Source: Lujinxingia sediminis (GTDB taxonomy: Bacteria; Myxococcota_A; Bradymonadia; Bradymonadales; Bradymonadaceae). From it: a DNA stretch of 64,000 bases. This document shows, one piece after another, positions 63,779 through 64,000 of this stretch (position 1 is the first letter of the stretch; every line of letters starts with the position of its first letter). The DNA lies in assembly GCF_004005565.1 (NCBI RefSeq), contig NZ_SADD01000001.1, positions 682,001 through 746,000 on the forward strand, given 5' to 3'. The position numbers and the translations under genes are program-made. The notes beneath the pieces were generated by a model. The model was not told the origin of the DNA, ran no database searches, and was given only the letters and a program-made list of their open reading frames with translations.

Positions 63779-64000
63779 TTATTCGGTACCATGGTCGGGC
63801 GATGTTGGCTCGGAGAGCTCCGGCACGTTAAGCGGGACGGCGGCTGCGCTTTGATCGCCGCGCGAACCGTGATAGACGGGGCTGGGCGAGCCCTGGCGTT
63901 CCAGCACGGAGCTGACTTCGCGGTGGATGTTGCGGAGGCGTATCTCCACAGTCGGCGCCAGTGGGCTGGCCGGGTAGCGTTTCAAAAACGCCTCGTAACC
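63779..64000 (-). CDS. C-terminal end of a TPR/YbgF-like protein (truncated by window edge)
   Basis: The final 73 residues of a gene that begins beyond the window. The sequence starts with YEAFLKRYPASPLAP, which is typical of TPR-type units of YbgF/CpoB-like envelope proteins, followed by a probably disordered tail. The start and function cannot be judged from this piece. Confidence 0.55.
   Translation of the reverse strand, partial: GYEAFLKRYPASPLAPTVEIRLRNIHREVSSVLERQGSPSPVYHGSRGDQSAAAVPLNVPELSEPTSPDHGTE

Overview
The window is a dense, high-GC bacterial chromosome segment with about 56 protein genes, one tRNA gene, and no insertion sequence, prophage, CRISPR array or rRNA that I can see. 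Several traits suggest a Myxococcota/Deltaproteobacteria-type Gram-negative, possibly a bradymonad: a Ser/Thr kinase with an H-x-D-x-SPQN loop, an FHA domain fused to a CpaF-type ATPase, a large fibronectin-III lipoprotein with a Cys-rich N-terminus, and TolC-, MlaC- and SppA-type envelope genes. The taxon is an inference, not a measurement. Housekeeping genes (aspS, alaS, sucCD, ndk, rlmN, parAB) are complete, so this is core chromosome.

Layout. 1-5.5 kb: phosphoesterase, DAACS symporter with a methyltransferase, DoxX protein, acyl-CoA carboxylase carboxyltransferase. 5.5-7.6 kb: parAB, then tRNA-Pro(GGG) with a clear promoter and terminator. 7.6-15.1 kb: possible acyltransferase, UbiA-like protein, RlmL-type methyltransferase, pirin, APH-like kinase, asparaginase, OmpR-type regulator. 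15.4-18.6 kb: FN3 lipoprotein. 18.8-29.2 kb: a ten-gene membrane operon. 29.3-32.4 kb: SppA, TolC and MlaC-type envelope genes. 32.5-36.1 kb: two FHA proteins. 36.3-43.6 kb: a five-gene peptide ABC transporter. 43.8-51.7 kb: aspS, a small membrane protein, sucCD, ndk, rlmN, PfkB kinase. 51.8-58.2 kb: lipoprotein, Ser/Thr kinase, alaS, TPR protein. 58.2-64 kb: MscS channel with a DUF432-like partner, PDZ-like protein, ABC exporter, and the end of a gene that runs off the window.

The most unusual part is 18,843-29,213. Two CPA2 (Kef-type) antiporters with TrkA-N domains are translationally coupled to an Mrp-type multisubunit antiporter. MrpA is split: its MbhD-like piece is a separate 90-aa protein and its MbhE-like piece is fused to MrpB. 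There are three NuoL/M/N-like subunits, and the third lacks the membrane glutamate that the other two keep. Adjacent start/stop overlaps through most of the operon suggest one assembled complex.

Second in interest is the peptide transporter. Its binding protein has an uncleaved N-terminal anchor instead of a lipobox, and both permeases carry large insertions after the first membrane helix.
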